Below are positions 56,352-64,000 of a stretch of 64,000 nucleotides of DNA, piece after piece. Source of the DNA: Neiella holothuriorum. GTDB taxonomy: Bacteria > Pseudomonadota > Gammaproteobacteria > Enterobacterales > Neiellaceae. Each line of letters opens with the position of its first letter. Position 1 is the first letter of the stretch. A program made the translations under genes and the position numbers. The stretch is from NCBI RefSeq assembly GCF_019457915.1, contig NZ_JAHZSS010000003.1, forward strand, positions 248,001-312,000, given 5' to 3'. The notes below the pieces were generated by a model. The model saw nothing but the letters and a program-made list of their open reading frames with translations. It was not told where the DNA came from and did no database searches.

Positions 56352-56538
56352 TCGTAAACTTTTGGACATTTTAGCTTGCCCAGTTTGTAAGGGGGCATTG
56401 GCGTATAAAGTTTCCGAGCAGGGGCAAGAAACCCTCGTTTGTAATTTCGATCGCCTTGCCTACGCCGTTGACGAAGGTATTCCTGTACTCATAGAGGCAG
56501 AGGCAAGTTCAATCCCAGTAGATGGGGCCGATTCATGA
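56341..56538 (+). CDS. ycaR: Trm112/YcaR family small protein
   Basis: The 65-residue protein ([23 protein letters not shown]) has the CPxCKG half of a Trm112-like zinc motif; the second half is [21 protein letters not shown], without cysteines, as in the bacterial form. GGAG at 56331 is well spaced for ATG 56341; another ATG at 56338 is too close. The gene lies between lpxK and kdsB in most gammaproteobacteria; its role is not settled. Confidence 0.92.
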   Translation: MAFDRKLLDILACPVCKGALAYKVSEQGQETLVCNFDRLAYAVDEGIPVLIEAEASSIPVDGADS

Positions 56539-57296
56539 AGTTTACGGTAATTATTCCCGCGCGCTATCAATCAAGCCGTTTACCCGGCAAGCCTTTGGCT
56601 GATATTGGTGGTAAGCCTATGGTGCTGCATGTCGTCGAGCAAGCCAAGCTGTCCGGCGCTGATCGGGTGGTTGTTGCGACCGATGATGAGCGCATCGCAG
56701 AGGTTGTTACTGCGAGCGGAACAGAGTTGTGTATGACGGCGCCGCACCACCAGTCTGGCACTGAGCGATTGGCTGAAGTGATTGCTAAACTCGACTTAGC
56801 GAGCGATGAGATTGTGGTCAACGTCCAAGGTGATGAACCTCTGATTCCACCGTCTAATATTCGTCAAGTTGCTGAAAATTTATCATCGGCGAAGTTAGCC
56901 AATATGGCGACATTAGCGACGCCAATTCACCGCACTGATGAATGGCTTGATCCTAATGTCGTTAAAGTCGTCAACGACGCGCAAGGTAATGCCTTGTATT
57001 TTTCTCGCAGCGCGATGCCCTATGATCGCGATGGCGTATTAGGCGAAGAGCCCGCGCTTAAGGCTCGATTTTGGCTGCGCCACATTGGTATCTATGCGTA
57101 TCGTGCAAGCTTCATTCAAAAGTATGTGGATTGGCAGCCATCGCCACTCGAGTTAATCGAATCGTTAGAGCAATTGCGTGTACTTTGGTATGGCGAAAAA
57201 ATTCATGTCGGGTTAGCGCCGGAAGCGCCTCCAGTTGGCGTTGATACGCCAGAACATTTGCAGTTGATTCGTGATTTGGTTGCCAAAATCAGCTAA
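56535..57296 (+). CDS. kdsB: CMP-KDO synthetase KdsB
   Basis: The 253-residue cytidylyltransferase makes CMP-KDO from CTP and KDO for LPS core synthesis. [21 protein letters not shown] at the start, ATDDERI and [11 protein letters not shown] near 96, and [12 protein letters not shown] near 180 are hallmarks. It overlaps ycaR by 4 bases and ends the msbA-lpxK-ycaR-kdsB run; a terminator follows 25 bases later. Confidence 0.95.
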   Translation: MKFTVIIPARYQSSRLPGKPLADIGGKPMVLHVVEQAKLSGADRVVVATDDERIAEVVTASGTELCMTAPHHQSGTERLAEVIAKLDLASDEIVVNVQGDEPLIPPSNIRQVAENLSSAKLANMATLATPIHRTDEWLDPNVVKVVNDAQGNALYFSRSAMPYDRDGVLGEEPALKARFWLRHIGIYAYRASFIQKYVDWQPSPLELIESLEQLRVLWYGEKIHVGLAPEAPPVGVDTPEHLQLIRDLVAKIS

Positions 57297-57321
57297 ATTG
57301 TTTGGATAAACTAACTTTTGT

Positions 57322-57357
57322 AAAAAGCGGTTGTCATACATATGGCACCGCTTTTTT
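57322..57357 (+). terminator. Terminator after kdsB
   Basis: AAAAAGCGGT and ACCGCTTTTTT form a 10-bp stem around a 15-base loop, with a T run. Confidence 0.8.
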
Positions 57358-57742
57358 GTTTTTCTATGTGTCGCATTGCGCTACCTGATCTTACCAGTTG
57401 TTGGCTTATTTCATCAGTTATTGGTTAACCGAATAGCTTTAACGCTTAGAACTTTACGAATATTGCGATGTCAGTTTAAAGTCACTATTAATAAGTGTTT
57501 GACGCGATTGTTATCGTTCTTTGGTGCTAACTATTTTTCTAGATATTAAATTGGTTATACCAAATGATGTAACTTGATTAATCTTTGAGTTGAATTCGGA
57601 CAGGCCAGAATACTTTCCAATATGTGATAATTGGAGCTTTAAAATTGGCAGATTTGTATTACAATGCTGCAGTGAATTTATAAGCGCATAACGCTTAACT
57701 ACACTAGAGGCTAAAGGGCGAACAATTTGGCTTGGAAAAATT
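57358..57742 (+). other. Intergenic region and leader of the SDR gene
   Basis: No credible gene lies here (a 72-codon frame at 57331-57549 reads through the kdsB terminator). TACAAT at 57660 with TTTAAA 16 bases before it is a possible promoter. A small perfect hairpin TAAGCG-cataa-CGCTTA (57681-57697) and the larger one at 57743 follow, so the SDR message would have a structured leader of about 210 bases. Confidence 0.4.
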
Positions 57743-57809
57743 AACTCTAACCCTGTGTGAATGTAGCGGCTGAAAAGCCAGCCACTTACACCTTGTTAGA
57801 GTTCGTTTT
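57743..57809 (+). promoter_or_regulatory. Long hairpin with T run in the SDR leader
   Basis: AACTCTAAC (57743-57751) pairs with GTTAGAGTT (57795-57803). Inside, GTGT pairs with ACAC and GGCT with AGCC around a GAAA loop, giving a 61-base imperfect hairpin. It is followed at once by TTTTT (57805-57809), the form of an intrinsic terminator, about 72 bases before the SDR start codon. It may be an attenuator, the end of a small RNA, or a stabilising 5' structure. Confidence 0.6.
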
Positions 57810-57881
57810 TGCGTTTGCAATACTTGAACTCCTATTTATTCCTTTAGTTGTCACTATTAACTAATTAACGAGAATCTAAAC

Positions 57882-58637
57882 ATGTCTAAAAAAATTGCAC
57901 TTGTTACTGGCGCAACTGGTGGTATTGGCTTCCAGGTTGCCAAGCGTCTTGGCGAAGATGGTTACACTGTTGTCCTGAGTGACATCAACGATGAAGCTGG
58001 CGCAGCTCGTCTGGCTGAACTGAAAGAAGCTGGTATCGAAGCTGATTTCGTAAACATCGACGTAACTAACGAAGATGCAGTTAACGCTGGCGTTGGCTCT
58101 ATCGGCGAAAAATACGGTCAAATCGACGTTGTTGTAAACAACGCTGGCGGTCTTGGCGGTCGTAGCCCAGTAGAAGAAATGACTACTGATTTCTACCGTA
58201 AAGTTATGGCGCTGAACATGGACAGCGTATTCTTCGTATCTCGCGCTGCGATCCCATTCTTGAAGAAAGCTGAAGGTGGTTCTGTAATCAACTTCACTTC
58301 TAACGCTGGTTGGAACGCTGGTGGCCCAGGTGCTGGTATCTACGGTACTTCTAAAGCTGCTGTTCACACGTTCACTCGTGCTTTGGCTAAAGAACTTGCT
58401 CCTGCTGGTATCCGTGTTAACGCGGTATCTCCAGGCACTATCGATACGCCGTTCCACGCACAAATCAAAGAAACTAAGCCAGAAGTATTCGCTTCTTGGG
58501 CAAACAGCATCTTGCTTGGCCGTTTGGGTCAGCCAGAAGAAGTTGCTTCTGTAATTTCTTTCTTGGTAAGCAAAGACGCTTCTTTCATCACTGCTGAAAC
58601 TGTTCAGATCGGTGGTGGTCAAGCTCTGGGTATCTAA
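57882..58637 (+). CDS. Short-chain dehydrogenase/reductase, very strong codon bias
   Basis: The 251-residue classical SDR has a cofactor motif TGATGGIG (residues 9-16), Asp in LSDIN (about 36, favouring NAD over NADP), NNAGG near 87, and catalytic Ser and YGTSK (near 137-158). It resembles 3-oxoacyl-ACP reductase or acetoacetyl-CoA reductase in general form, but the substrate cannot be told. Codon use is restricted to a few preferred codons (GCT, GGT, CGT, AAC, ATC, TTC, GTA), unlike the neighbours, which points to very high expression. It is monocistronic, with its own leader and terminator. Confidence 0.85.
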   Translation: MSKKIALVTGATGGIGFQVAKRLGEDGYTVVLSDINDEAGAARLAELKEAGIEADFVNIDVTNEDAVNAGVGSIGEKYGQIDVVVNNAGGLGGRSPVEEMTTDFYRKVMALNMDSVFFVSRAAIPFLKKAEGGSVINFTSNAGWNAGGPGAGIYGTSKAAVHTFTRALAKELAPAGIRVNAVSPGTIDTPFHAQIKETKPEVFASWANSILLGRLGQPEEVASVISFLVSKDASFITAETVQIGGGQALGI

Positions 58638-58678
58638 TCCCTGCTTGCTTAAAGCTGCTTAGGTAGCTTTACAAAAAC

Positions 58679-58706
58679 AAAAGCCTCGCTAACGCGGGGC
58701 TTTTTT
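58679..58706 (+). terminator. Terminator after the SDR gene
   Basis: AAGCCTCGC and GCGGGGCTT form a strong stem (one G:T pair) with a TAAC loop and a following T6 run. Confidence 0.88.
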
Positions 58707-59033
58707 ATGCCCATGGATGGGCTGTATGCCGCGGGTGCACGGATGCACAGGAGCGGCGATGCCCAGAAGCGGGCGGTATGCCAATAATGCGAGAGCAATT
58801 ATCGGTTGTGTAACGGGACGGGCGATAGCTGGAGCTGTTTTAAGAGATGGCTAGCCAAAACCCGTGCGACACAAATATGTCGAACGGTACTGTTCAGTGG
58901 TTAAGGCTGACGTAGCTGAATAGTCACCGGTTGACTGAGTTGAGAATGTAATTAGAAATGAGCACGTCTCAGATTGTGACGTGTGACGCGCGATCACCAA
59001 AATCATCGACTAAAAGCTCAAATGAACACCATA
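58707..59033. other. Intergenic region between SDR and gltA
   Basis: No gene recognised. The left part is relatively G+C rich and contains short palindromes (GCCCATGGATGGGC, GCCCAGAAGCGGGC) and two copies of GTATGCC within 60 bases. The right part shows nothing I can assign. An 83-codon frame beginning at 58958 runs into gltA and is its shadow. Confidence 0.4.
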
Positions 59034-59060
59034 AAAAAACCGGGCCAAGCCCGGTTTTTT
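59034..59060. terminator. Terminator of gltA (bidirectional form)
   Basis: AAAAAACCGGGC and GCCCGGTTTTTT form a 12-bp perfect stem with a CAA loop. It lies 18 bases beyond the gltA stop on the minus strand. Confidence 0.9.
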
Positions 59061-59078
59061 GTATTGCAGCATTCGCGT

Positions 59079-60344
59079 TTAGAAGTCGCGAACGTCGTCA
59101 CCTGTATATAGCTGGCGAGGACGGCCAATCTTGTTGTCTGGATCAGCGTGCATTTCGCCCCAGTGAGCGATCCAACCAACAGTTCGTGACAAGGCAAAAA
59201 TCACCGTGAACATATTTGTTGGAATGCCAATGGCTTTAAGGATGATGCCAGAGTAGAAATCGACGTTTGGATACAGTTTCTTCTCAACGAAGTATGGGTC
59301 TTCAAGCGCAATCTTTTCAAGCTTCATAGCAACATCAAGCAGTGGATCTTGAATATTCAAGTGATCCAACACTTCGTGACAGGTTTCACGCATGACGGTT
59401 GCACGAGGATCGTAATTTTTGTAAACACGGTGACCAAAGCCCATGAGGCGGAATGGATCATCTTTGTCTTTAGCTTTCGCAACGTATTCGTCAATGCGAT
59501 CAACAGAACCAATTTCTTCAAGCATGTTCAAGCAGGCTTCGTTAGCGCCACCGTGAGCAGGTCCCCACAGCGATGCAATACCAGCAGCAATACATGCAAA
59601 TGGATTCGCGCCTGAAGAGCCAGCTAGGCGTACAGTGGACGTAGAAGCGTTTTGTTCATGATCGGCATGCAAGATGAAAATCTTGTCCATTGCTTCGGCA
59701 ATGATTGGATCTGGCTTGTAGTTATCACAAGGTGTGGCAAACATCATGTGCAGGAAGTTCTCAGCGTAGCTAAGATCGTTCTGCGGATACATGAATGGCT
59801 GACCAACACTATATTTGTAGCACATGGCTGCAACGGTTGGCATTTTCGACAACAGGCGGAAAGCCGCAACTTCACGGTGACGTGGGTTGCCAACATCTAG
59901 TGAGTCGTGGAAAAACGCAGACATTGCGCCAACAACGCCACACATAATTGCCATCGGGTGAGCATCACGGCGGAAGCCTTGGAATAAATGCACCAATTGG
60001 TCATTAAGCATGGTGTGTTTGCTAACCATGCTGACGAACTCTTTGAGTTCTTCTGGAGTAGGGCGCTCACCGTATAGAAGAAGATATGAAACTTCTAAGT
60101 AGCTTGATTTGTTGGCGAGTTGATCAATTGGATAACCCCGGTGCAGCAATACGCCTTTATCACCATCAATGTAAGTAATAGAAGACTTACAAGAAGCGGT
60201 AGAAACGAAGCCAGGGTCGAAAGTGAAGTATCCATTTTTTACTAATGCCCGGATGTCGATGACATCATGGCCTGCTGTCCCGCTTAGAACGGGAAGTTCT
60301 ATTTCCTGTCCATCAACGTGAAGCACAGCTGTTTTATCAGCCAT
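59079..60344 (-). CDS. gltA: Citrate synthase GltA
   Basis: The first TCA-cycle enzyme (oxaloacetate + acetyl-CoA). From ATG 60344 ([17 protein letters not shown]) it has 421 residues, with AAGGAG 7 bases upstream; a longer frame from 60389 lacks support. [20 protein letters not shown] and [14 protein letters not shown] contain the catalytic His residues, with the catalytic Asp further on (the conserved region near DPYF). It is the type II hexameric, NADH-sensitive form by length. Divergent from sdhCDAB, as in many gammaproteobacteria. Confidence 0.96.
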   Translation of the reverse strand: MADKTAVLHVDGQEIELPVLSGTAGHDVIDIRALVKNGYFTFDPGFVSTASCKSSITYIDGDKGVLLHRGYPIDQLANKSSYLEVSYLLLYGERPTPEELKEFVSMVSKHTMLNDQLVHLFQGFRRDAHPMAIMCGVVGAMSAFFHDSLDVGNPRHREVAAFRLLSKMPTVAAMCYKYSVGQPFMYPQNDLSYAENFLHMMFATPCDNYKPDPIIAEAMDKIFILHADHEQNASTSTVRLAGSSGANPFACIAAGIASLWGPAHGGANEACLNMLEEIGSVDRIDEYVAKAKDKDDPFRLMGFGHRVYKNYDPRATVMRETCHEVLDHLNIQDPLLDVAMKLEKIALEDPYFVEKKLYPNVDFYSGIILKAIGIPTNMFTVIFALSRTVGWIAHWGEMHADPDNKIGRPRQLYTGDDVRDF

Positions 60345-60753
60345 AGGGTATCTCCTTGCTATATTTATTATGTGCGCGAGGCAAGGCACGTGCTCGAATA
60401 AGCGGACTATTACTATCCTGATCCGCCTTCAAAAGTCAATTCAATTGGTTGTTTGAATCATCTTGGTGCACTACCTCAATTATAGGCATACAGACCCAAA
60501 ATTGAGCCCTAGTCTAGTCTTAAAATTGTCCGTATAAATAAGACTTTGGTAGCAATTGTAATTGTCAAATACGCTCAGTATACTGCTTTCGTGCAGCCTT
60601 CGTAGGTGTTGTATCTTGATTGGTGAACGGTTATTCGAATATTTAATTCGAGGCACCATTCTCAGTCGAAGAAACTAACGTTGGTGTTAACAAGATAGAT
60701 TAAAATAAAGCACACATTATATTAAAAATGCATAGAGCTTAGAGAGCCTAATC
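60345..60753. other. gltA/sdhC divergent regulatory region
   Basis: 409 bases with no gene. The sdh promoter at 60556-60584 is the clearest element. On the minus strand TATAAT (60479-60484) could be the gltA -10, without a good -35. The A+T-rich segment around 60687-60708 (GTTAACAAGATAGATTAA) resembles an ArcA-type direct repeat, expected at sdh, but the match is loose. Confidence 0.45.
60556..60584 (+). promoter_or_regulatory. sdhCDAB promoter
   Basis: TTGTAA (60556-60561) and TATACT (60579-60584) are separated by exactly 17 bases, about 170 bases before the sdhC start, leaving a long untranslated leader. Confidence 0.6.
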
Positions 60754-61128
60754 GTGAATAAACAACGACCGGTCAACCTAGACCTTTCGACCATTCGCTT
60801 TCCTGCGACAGCCGTCGCATCAATTCTTCATCGCGTTAGCGGTGTCATCCTGTTTTTCGGTGTTGGTATTTTGCTGTGTTTGTTAGGTATGTCCCTAGCA
60901 TCCGAGCAAGGTTTCGCTGATGTAACCGGGTTCACATCGCACCCAATTGGGGCTTTTATCCTCTGGGGTATTTTAACGGCTTTAGCTTATCACCTGGTTG
61001 GTGGCATCCGTCACTTGATCATGGACTTGGGCTTTTGGGAAGAACTTGAATCAGGCACCCAAAGTGCCAACGTCAGCTTTGTCATTACGGCAGTGTTGTC
61101 GGTATTAGCAGGAGTGTGGTTATGGTAA
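60754..61128 (+). CDS. sdhC: Succinate dehydrogenase cytochrome b556 subunit SdhC
   Basis: The 124-residue membrane anchor has three spans (about 25-48, 65-85, 103-124). VNLDLSTIRFPATAVASILHRVSG contains the quinone-site Ser/Arg region, and HLVGGIRHLIMDLG holds the heme-ligand His. It starts with GTG, with GAGAG about 10 bases upstream. First gene of sdhCDAB; the following sdhD overlaps its end. Confidence 0.94.
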   Translation: MNKQRPVNLDLSTIRFPATAVASILHRVSGVILFFGVGILLCLLGMSLASEQGFADVTGFTSHPIGAFILWGILTALAYHLVGGIRHLIMDLGFWEELESGTQSANVSFVITAVLSVLAGVWLW

Positions 61129-61469
61129 TGCAAGCTGCGACACTTGGACGCAATGGCGTTCAAGATTTCATCCTCTTGCGCTGTTCTGCCATCATTTTGG
61201 CATTGTACGCAATTTTTATTGTTGGATTTTTAGCGCTCACACCAGAACTAACCTATCAAAGTTGGGCTGGATTTTTTGGTCATATCGGAACCAAGGTCTT
61301 TTCCTTCGTTGCACTCATTGCTTTCTTGGCTCATGCCTGGATTGGCCTGTGGCAAGTATTGACTGATTATGTCAAGCCAGCAGGTATGCGCGGTATGTTG
61401 CAGTTCTTACTTAATGTCGTGATTCTGGCCTATGTTGGCTTCGGCATTTTTGCGTTGTGGGGTGTTTAA
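61122..61469 (+). CDS. sdhD: Succinate dehydrogenase membrane anchor SdhD
   Basis: 115 residues from ATG 61122 (MVMQAATLGRNGVQDFILL), the same length and spacing to LGRNG as the E. coli protein, with AGGAG 7 bases upstream; a GTG at 61116 would be too close to that site. Three spans; HAWIGLWQVLTDYVKP holds the quinone-site Asp-Tyr pair. It overlaps sdhC by 7 bases; sdhA follows directly. Confidence 0.94.
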   Translation: MVMQAATLGRNGVQDFILLRCSAIILALYAIFIVGFLALTPELTYQSWAGFFGHIGTKVFSFVALIAFLAHAWIGLWQVLTDYVKPAGMRGMLQFLLNVVILAYVGFGIFALWGV

Positions 61470-63233
61470 GTGGCAATTCCAACTTACGATTTTGATGCCG
61501 TAGTTATTGGTGCCGGCGGTGCCGGTATGCGCGCAGCATTACAGATTTCTGAATCAGGGCAAACCTGTGCCTTGTTATCCAAAGTATTTCCTACTCGTTC
61601 CCATACAGTTTCTGCGCAAGGCGGTATCACCGTAGCGCTGGGCAATGCCCACGAAGATAACTGGGAATGGCACATGTATGACACGGTAAAGGGCTCCGAT
61701 TACATCGGCGATCAGGACGCCATTGAGTACATGTGTAAAACCGGCCCTGAAGCGATTACAGAGCTTGAGAACATGGGCTTGCCATTTTCTCGCTTTGAAA
61801 ATGGCCGCGTTTATCAGCGTCCTTTTGGTGGTCAATCGAAAGCATTTGGTGGTGAGCAAGCCGCTCGCACAGCCGCAGCGGCAGACCGTACCGGTCATGC
61901 TTTGTTGCATTGCTTGTATCAACAGAATGTAAAAAACAAAACGAACGTCTTTTCCGAGTGGTATGCACTCGACTTAGTGAAAAACCAAGACGGTGTTGTG
62001 TGCGGCTGTACCGCTATCTGTATTGAAACCGGTGAAGTGGTTTACTTCAAATCAAAAGCGGTTGTGTTAGCAACAGGTGGTGCCGGTCGTATCTACGCAT
62101 CAACAACCAACGCTCACATCAATACCGGAGATGGTGTTGGTATGGCGCTTCGTGCCGGTGTTCCGGTACAAGACATGGAAATGTGGCAATTCCACCCGAC
62201 GGGCATTGCTGGCGCGGGGGTTTTGGTGACCGAAGGGTGTCGCGGTGAAGGCGGTTACTTGCTTAATAAAGACGGTGAGCGCTTTATGGAGCGTTATGCG
62301 CCAAATGCCAAAGACTTGGCCGGTCGCGACGTTGTTGCTCGCTCAATCATGACTGAAATTCGTGAAGGCCGCGGCTGCGATGGTCCATGGGGCCCGCATG
62401 CTAAGTTGAAGCTCGATCACCTTGGCAAAGACGTTCTTGAGTCGCGTTTGCCTGGTATTTGTGAACTGTCTCGTACTTTTGCGCACGTTGACCCAGTACA
62501 TGAACCAATCCCTGTCATTCCAACCTGTCACTATATGATGGGTGGTGTTCCAACGAACGTGAATGGTCAGGTTCTAGGCCGTGATGCAAACGGTAATGAC
62601 ACCATTGTTGAAGGCCTGTTTGCTGTTGGCGAAATTGCCTGTGTATCAGTTCATGGTGCTAACCGATTAGGCGGTAATTCGTTACTTGATTTGGTGGTAT
62701 TTGGTCGCGCTGCTGGTAAATACCTCGGCGAAGCATTAACTAACGTTGAGGCTCGAGATGCCTCCGATAGTGATGTAGAAGAAAGCTTGACGCGTGTTAA
62801 CCGTTGGAACGCAACGAGCAAAGGCGAAGATCCTGTTCAAATCCGCAAAGATCTGCAGCAATGCATGCAACTTAATTTCTCGGTATTCCGTGAAGGCGCT
62901 GCAATGGCAGAAGGTCTAACTGAACTGAAAGAAATTCGTGAACGTCTCAAAGTTGCCCGACTTGATGATACTTCCAGCGCATTCAATACCCAGCGCATTG
63001 AGTGTCTAGAGCTTGAAAACTTGATGGAAACGGCTGTTGCAACCGCTGAAGCGGCGAACTTCCGTACTGAAAGCCGTGGTGCGCATTCGCGTGAAGACTT
63101 TACCGAACGTGATGACGACAACTGGTTATGCCACAGTTTGTACAACCCAGAAACAAAATTAATGGAACGCCGCGAAGTAAATATGGCACCTAAGTTCCGT
63201 GAAGCGTTTCCACCGAAAGTTCGTTCTTACTAA
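61470..63233 (+). CDS. sdhA: Succinate dehydrogenase flavoprotein subunit SdhA
   Basis: The 587-residue catalytic subunit oxidises succinate to fumarate. FAD site [12 protein letters not shown] (12-23), covalent FAD His in [10 protein letters not shown] near 45, active-site HPTG near 242, RGEGGYLLN, and [18 protein letters not shown] near 395. Start is GTG directly at the sdhD stop. Full length, no defects seen. Confidence 0.96.
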   Translation: MAIPTYDFDAVVIGAGGAGMRAALQISESGQTCALLSKVFPTRSHTVSAQGGITVALGNAHEDNWEWHMYDTVKGSDYIGDQDAIEYMCKTGPEAITELENMGLPFSRFENGRVYQRPFGGQSKAFGGEQAARTAAAADRTGHALLHCLYQQNVKNKTNVFSEWYALDLVKNQDGVVCGCTAICIETGEVVYFKSKAVVLATGGAGRIYASTTNAHINTGDGVGMALRAGVPVQDMEMWQFHPTGIAGAGVLVTEGCRGEGGYLLNKDGERFMERYAPNAKDLAGRDVVARSIMTEIREGRGCDGPWGPHAKLKLDHLGKDVLESRLPGICELSRTFAHVDPVHEPIPVIPTCHYMMGGVPTNVNGQVLGRDANGNDTIVEGLFAVGEIACVSVHGANRLGGNSLLDLVVFGRAAGKYLGEALTNVEARDASDSDVEESLTRVNRWNATSKGEDPVQIRKDLQQCMQLNFSVFREGAAMAEGLTELKEIRERLKVARLDDTSSAFNTQRIECLELENLMETAVATAEAANFRTESRGAHSREDFTERDDDNWLCHSLYNPETKLMERREVNMAPKFREAFPPKVRSY

Positions 63234-63244
63234 GGGGCCAGACG

Positions 63245-63961
63245 ATGAAACTGACATTCTCAATTTATCGATACAACCCTGATGTAGATAACAAACCTAA
63301 GATGCAGGACTACTCACTTGAGGTTGCTGAAGGCAGCGACATCATGGTGCTTGATGCACTTATTTTGTTGAAAGAACAAGATCCTACATTAGCGTTCCGC
63401 CGTTCCTGCCGTGAAGGTGTTTGTGGCTCTGATGGCCTAAACATGAATGGCAAAAACGGTTTAGCTTGTATTACACCATTGTCAGACTTAACCAAAAAAG
63501 GCGGCAAAATCGTCATTCGTCCGCTGCCAGGTTTACCTGTGGTGCGTGATCTTGTGGTTGATATGAGCCAGTTCTACAAGCAGTACGAGCGCATTAAGCC
63601 ATACTTGATTACCGATGGCGCACAGCCTCCAGCCGGTGAATTCAAGCAAAGCCCTGAAGAGCGTGCCAAACTTGACGGGTTATACGAATGTATCTTGTGT
63701 GCCTGCTGTTCAACTGCTTGCCCAAGTTTCTGGTGGAACCCAGATAAATTTGTTGGACCTTCAGGGCTGTTACAGGCCTACCGATTCTTAGCAGATAGCC
63801 GCGATACCGCGACAGAAGAACGTTTAGCTGATTTGGATGATGCCTTTAGCGTATTCCGATGCCACGGCATCATGAACTGCGTTAGTGTATGTCCGAAAGG
63901 CTTAAACCCAACAAAGGCCATTGGCCACATAAAATCAATGTTGTTACAGCGCTCAGTTTAA
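63245..63961 (+). CDS. sdhB: Succinate dehydrogenase iron-sulfur subunit SdhB
   Basis: The 238-residue electron-transfer subunit has the [2Fe-2S] ligands in SCREGVCGSDG with a later C (residues 55-75), and the [4Fe-4S] and [3Fe-4S] ligands in CILCACCSTACP (near 149) and CHGIMNCVSVCPKGLNP (near 206). AAGGGG lies 11 bases ahead of the ATG. Last gene of the operon in view; sucA would be expected beyond the window. Confidence 0.96.
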   Translation: MKLTFSIYRYNPDVDNKPKMQDYSLEVAEGSDIMVLDALILLKEQDPTLAFRRSCREGVCGSDGLNMNGKNGLACITPLSDLTKKGGKIVIRPLPGLPVVRDLVVDMSQFYKQYERIKPYLITDGAQPPAGEFKQSPEERAKLDGLYECILCACCSTACPSFWWNPDKFVGPSGLLQAYRFLADSRDTATEERLADLDDAFSVFRCHGIMNCVSVCPKGLNPTKAIGHIKSMLLQRSV

Positions 63962-64000
63962 AGGCGCAAAACAGGCTGTTAGTAGTGGTTGGATTAGCAG

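Noticed and set aside
57331-57549. 72-codon frame after kdsB
   Set aside because: It starts inside the kdsB terminator stem and has no family pattern.
57876-58622. 248-codon open frame antisense to the SDR gene
   Set aside because: It follows from extreme codon bias on the sense strand; the sense frame has a complete SDR fold and the antisense product has no recognisable motif.

Overview
The window looks like the chromosome of a marine gammaproteobacterium of the Alteromonadales type. The core part has the arrangements expected there: rlmKL, uup, a DUF3466 protein, rmf and fabA in a row; mfd followed by csiV; a PilZ gene divergent from lolCDE; comEC-msbA-lpxK-ycaR-kdsB; and gltA divergent from sdhCDAB. 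I cannot name the genus from the sequence alone.

Positions 1-31,700 are accessory DNA, mostly a stacked anti-phage island read left to right. It begins inside a ZorC-like (EH-signature) gene. Next come a Cas_NE0113 family (CARF-like) gene with no CRISPR array in view and a 20-codon stump of a DUF4145/HsdR-type gene. A two-gene Druantia type III system follows (druH and the giant helicase druE), then a membrane protein with an HExxH zinc-peptidase motif. The most unusual block is 14,459-24,029: five overlapping genes encoding DrmA, DrmB, a small SF1 helicase, an unknown 506-residue protein and a NERD-nuclease/SF1-helicase fusion. It carries the DISARM core pair but none of drmC, drmD, drmE or the methylases. 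Short stumps resembling the N-terminus of the DISARM helicase DrmD lie on both sides of it. This suggests that a DISARM locus lost parts and gained, or always used, another nuclease-helicase set. A short SSB, SbcD, SbcC, a small orphan and a PcfJ-like protein close the accessory zone.

From 32.1 kb the window is core genome. Two identical initiator tRNA genes (minus strand) with their own promoter and terminator separate the two parts. rlmKL, a glutaredoxin-like gene, uup and a DUF3466 gene read rightward as a near-gapless run, followed by rmf. fabA faces rmf across a shared terminator, and a FabR-type operator sits in the fabA promoter spacer. A Lon-like protease with a small partner gene, csiV, mfd and a PilZ gene read leftward. 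lolCDE (lipoprotein release), comEC (DNA uptake) and msbA-lpxK-ycaR-kdsB (LPS synthesis and export) read rightward. A very highly codon-biased SDR gene with a structured leader follows. The window ends with gltA and sdhCDAB of the TCA cycle, divergently transcribed from a 409-bp regulatory region.

The Druantia, DISARM-like, Zorya-like and NE0113 assignments rest on motifs, length and gene order recognised by eye. No database search was run.
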